Shown here: positions 30,076-30,818 of the stretch, piece after piece
How the letters are laid out: every line of letters begins with the position of its first letter
Numbering within the stretch: the stretch's first letter is position 1
From: a virus
IMG/VR virus record: IMGVR_UViG_3300030331_004259
Location: 1 to 30,818 of that record
DNA: 30,818 nucleotides
Strand: one strand, 5' to 3'
Translations under genes and position numbers: made by a program
Notes under the pieces: model-generated
Seen by the model: only the letters and a program-made list of their open reading frames with translations
The model's database searches: none
Told to the model about the DNA's origin: nothing

Positions 30076-30818
30076 ATGGCTCTTAATCCATTTTTCCAAC
30101 AAGGGTCAAAGACTGAGCAAAACTTAGTTCAATCTCTTATTAATGAACAACTCCAAATCTATGGTGTGGAAGTTCATTATTTGCCAAGAAAATACGCAAC
30201 ATCAAATACAATTATTAAAGAAGTTGTTGAATCAAAATTTGATGATGCTTTTCCATTAGAGGCATACGTAGAATCTTTTGATGGATATGGAGATAATCCA
30301 ACTTTATTATCTAAGTTTGGAATACAACAGACAAATGAATTAACACTTACTATATCAAGAGAAAGATTTGAAACATATATTACACCACTTATAGAAGATC
30401 TATCAAATATTAAATTATCTACAAGACCAAAAGAGGGGGACTTAATATATTTTCCGTTAGGTGATCGATTATTTGAAATTAAATATGTAGAGCATGAGCA
30501 ACCATTTTATCAGTTAAGAAAAAATTATATCTATACATTACGTTGTGAACTCTTCCGTTACGAAGATGAAATTATCGATACTGGTGTTGATGAAATAGAT
30601 GATACATTAGCGGCCACAGAAGGTGTAGATGGTGAGGATTTTATTGTTGGAAGCACACAGGTATTAACATTAGTAGGCACTGCATCAAGAGCAACTGCTG
30701 TTACTGGAATTTTAACAAGTGGTATTCAGTTCATAGATATAACAAATCGAGGACGTAATTATACGTTTGCTCCAAGGGTCGCCATATCATCTGCTCCAAC
30801 TGGAGGAACAACCGGTAT
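30076..30818 (+). CDS. 14: neck protein gp14, 3' end cut by the window edge
   Basis: The partner of gp13 in the neck. The start MALNPFFQQGSKTEQNLVQS, then INEQLQIYGVEVHYLPRKY, VESKFDDAFPLEAYVESFDG and SKFGIQQTNELTLTISRERF, and later RPKEGDLIYFPLGDRLFEIK and QLRKNYIYTLRCELFRYEDE match gp14 of T4-like phages. The 247 residues seen nearly equal all of T4 gp14 (256), yet no stop is reached: after an acidic linker (about 176-195) the chain enters a beta extension with FIDITNRGRNYTFAPRVAIS (residues about 219-238), the repeat found in the baseplate proteins. The true length lies beyond the window. Confidence 0.92.
   Translation, partial: MALNPFFQQGSKTEQNLVQSLINEQLQIYGVEVHYLPRKYATSNTIIKEVVESKFDDAFPLEAYVESFDGYGDNPTLLSKFGIQQTNELTLTISRERFETYITPLIEDLSNIKLSTRPKEGDLIYFPLGDRLFEIKYVEHEQPFYQLRKNYIYTLRCELFRYEDEIIDTGVDEIDDTLAATEGVDGEDFIVGSTQVLTLVGTASRATAVTGILTSGIQFIDITNRGRNYTFAPRVAISSAPTGGTTG
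30721..30813 (+). repeat. Gly-x-x-Tyr repeat copy in the gp14 extension
   Basis: IQFIDITNRGRNYTFAPRVA lies at about residues 217-236, followed by a Gly-Gly turn where the window ends. It resembles cluster 4 of the giant protein (TGGRGYDSAPTVTI) most closely. More copies may follow past the edge. Confidence 0.7.

Overview
The window is a block of late structural genes from a T4-like (contractile-tailed) marine myovirus. The evidence is the gene order and protein signatures: gene 25 and gene 6 baseplate wedge proteins, a giant protein in the gene 7 slot, gene 8, a very large DUF4815-type structural protein, and the neck proteins gp13 and gp14. The low-GC DNA, and several proteins that look like those of cyanophages and pelagiphages (the giant protein's N-terminus, a YHYH-type domain, gp8, the 46-residue basic protein), point to a phage of Prochlorococcus, Synechococcus or SAR11. 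The sequence alone does not decide the host. No tRNA, rRNA, CRISPR, insertion sequence or integration gene was seen.

Layout. Bases 1-88 are a gene boundary with an ambiguous fragment at the edge. Bases 89-2261 hold small accessory genes on the + strand: a 79-aa unknown protein, a 52-aa basic ORF behind a T4-type late promoter and a hairpin, a 260-aa GT-A-like glycosyltransferase, a 26-aa single-pass membrane peptide, a 46-aa very basic peptide and a 229-aa unknown protein. Bases 2267-30818 are the morphogenesis operon: late promoter, gp25, gp6, giant 4603-aa protein, gp8, 2550-aa DUF4815 protein, 73-aa coiled coil, 308-aa VWA-like protein, 128-aa beta protein, gp13 and a gp14 cut by the window edge. 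Genes lie nearly end to end, several sharing stop and start bases, and every convincing gene is on the + strand. Sequences identical or one mismatch from the T4 late promoter TATAAATA occur at several gene boundaries.

How the genes work together. gp25, gp6, the gene 7-position protein and gp8 should build the baseplate wedge. The DUF4815 protein and the three following products occupy the place where T4 has genes 9-12 and wac, and are inferred to be peripheral baseplate, fibre or host-contact parts. gp13 and gp14 close the head-tail neck. The most striking feature is a shared stock of short beta-type repeats: a Gly-x-Gly-Tyr repeat appears about 14 times in the giant protein and again in gp8, the DUF4815 protein and gp14. 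Other repeats are confined to the giant protein, including a Cys/His repeat (FTC...H-x-YPR).
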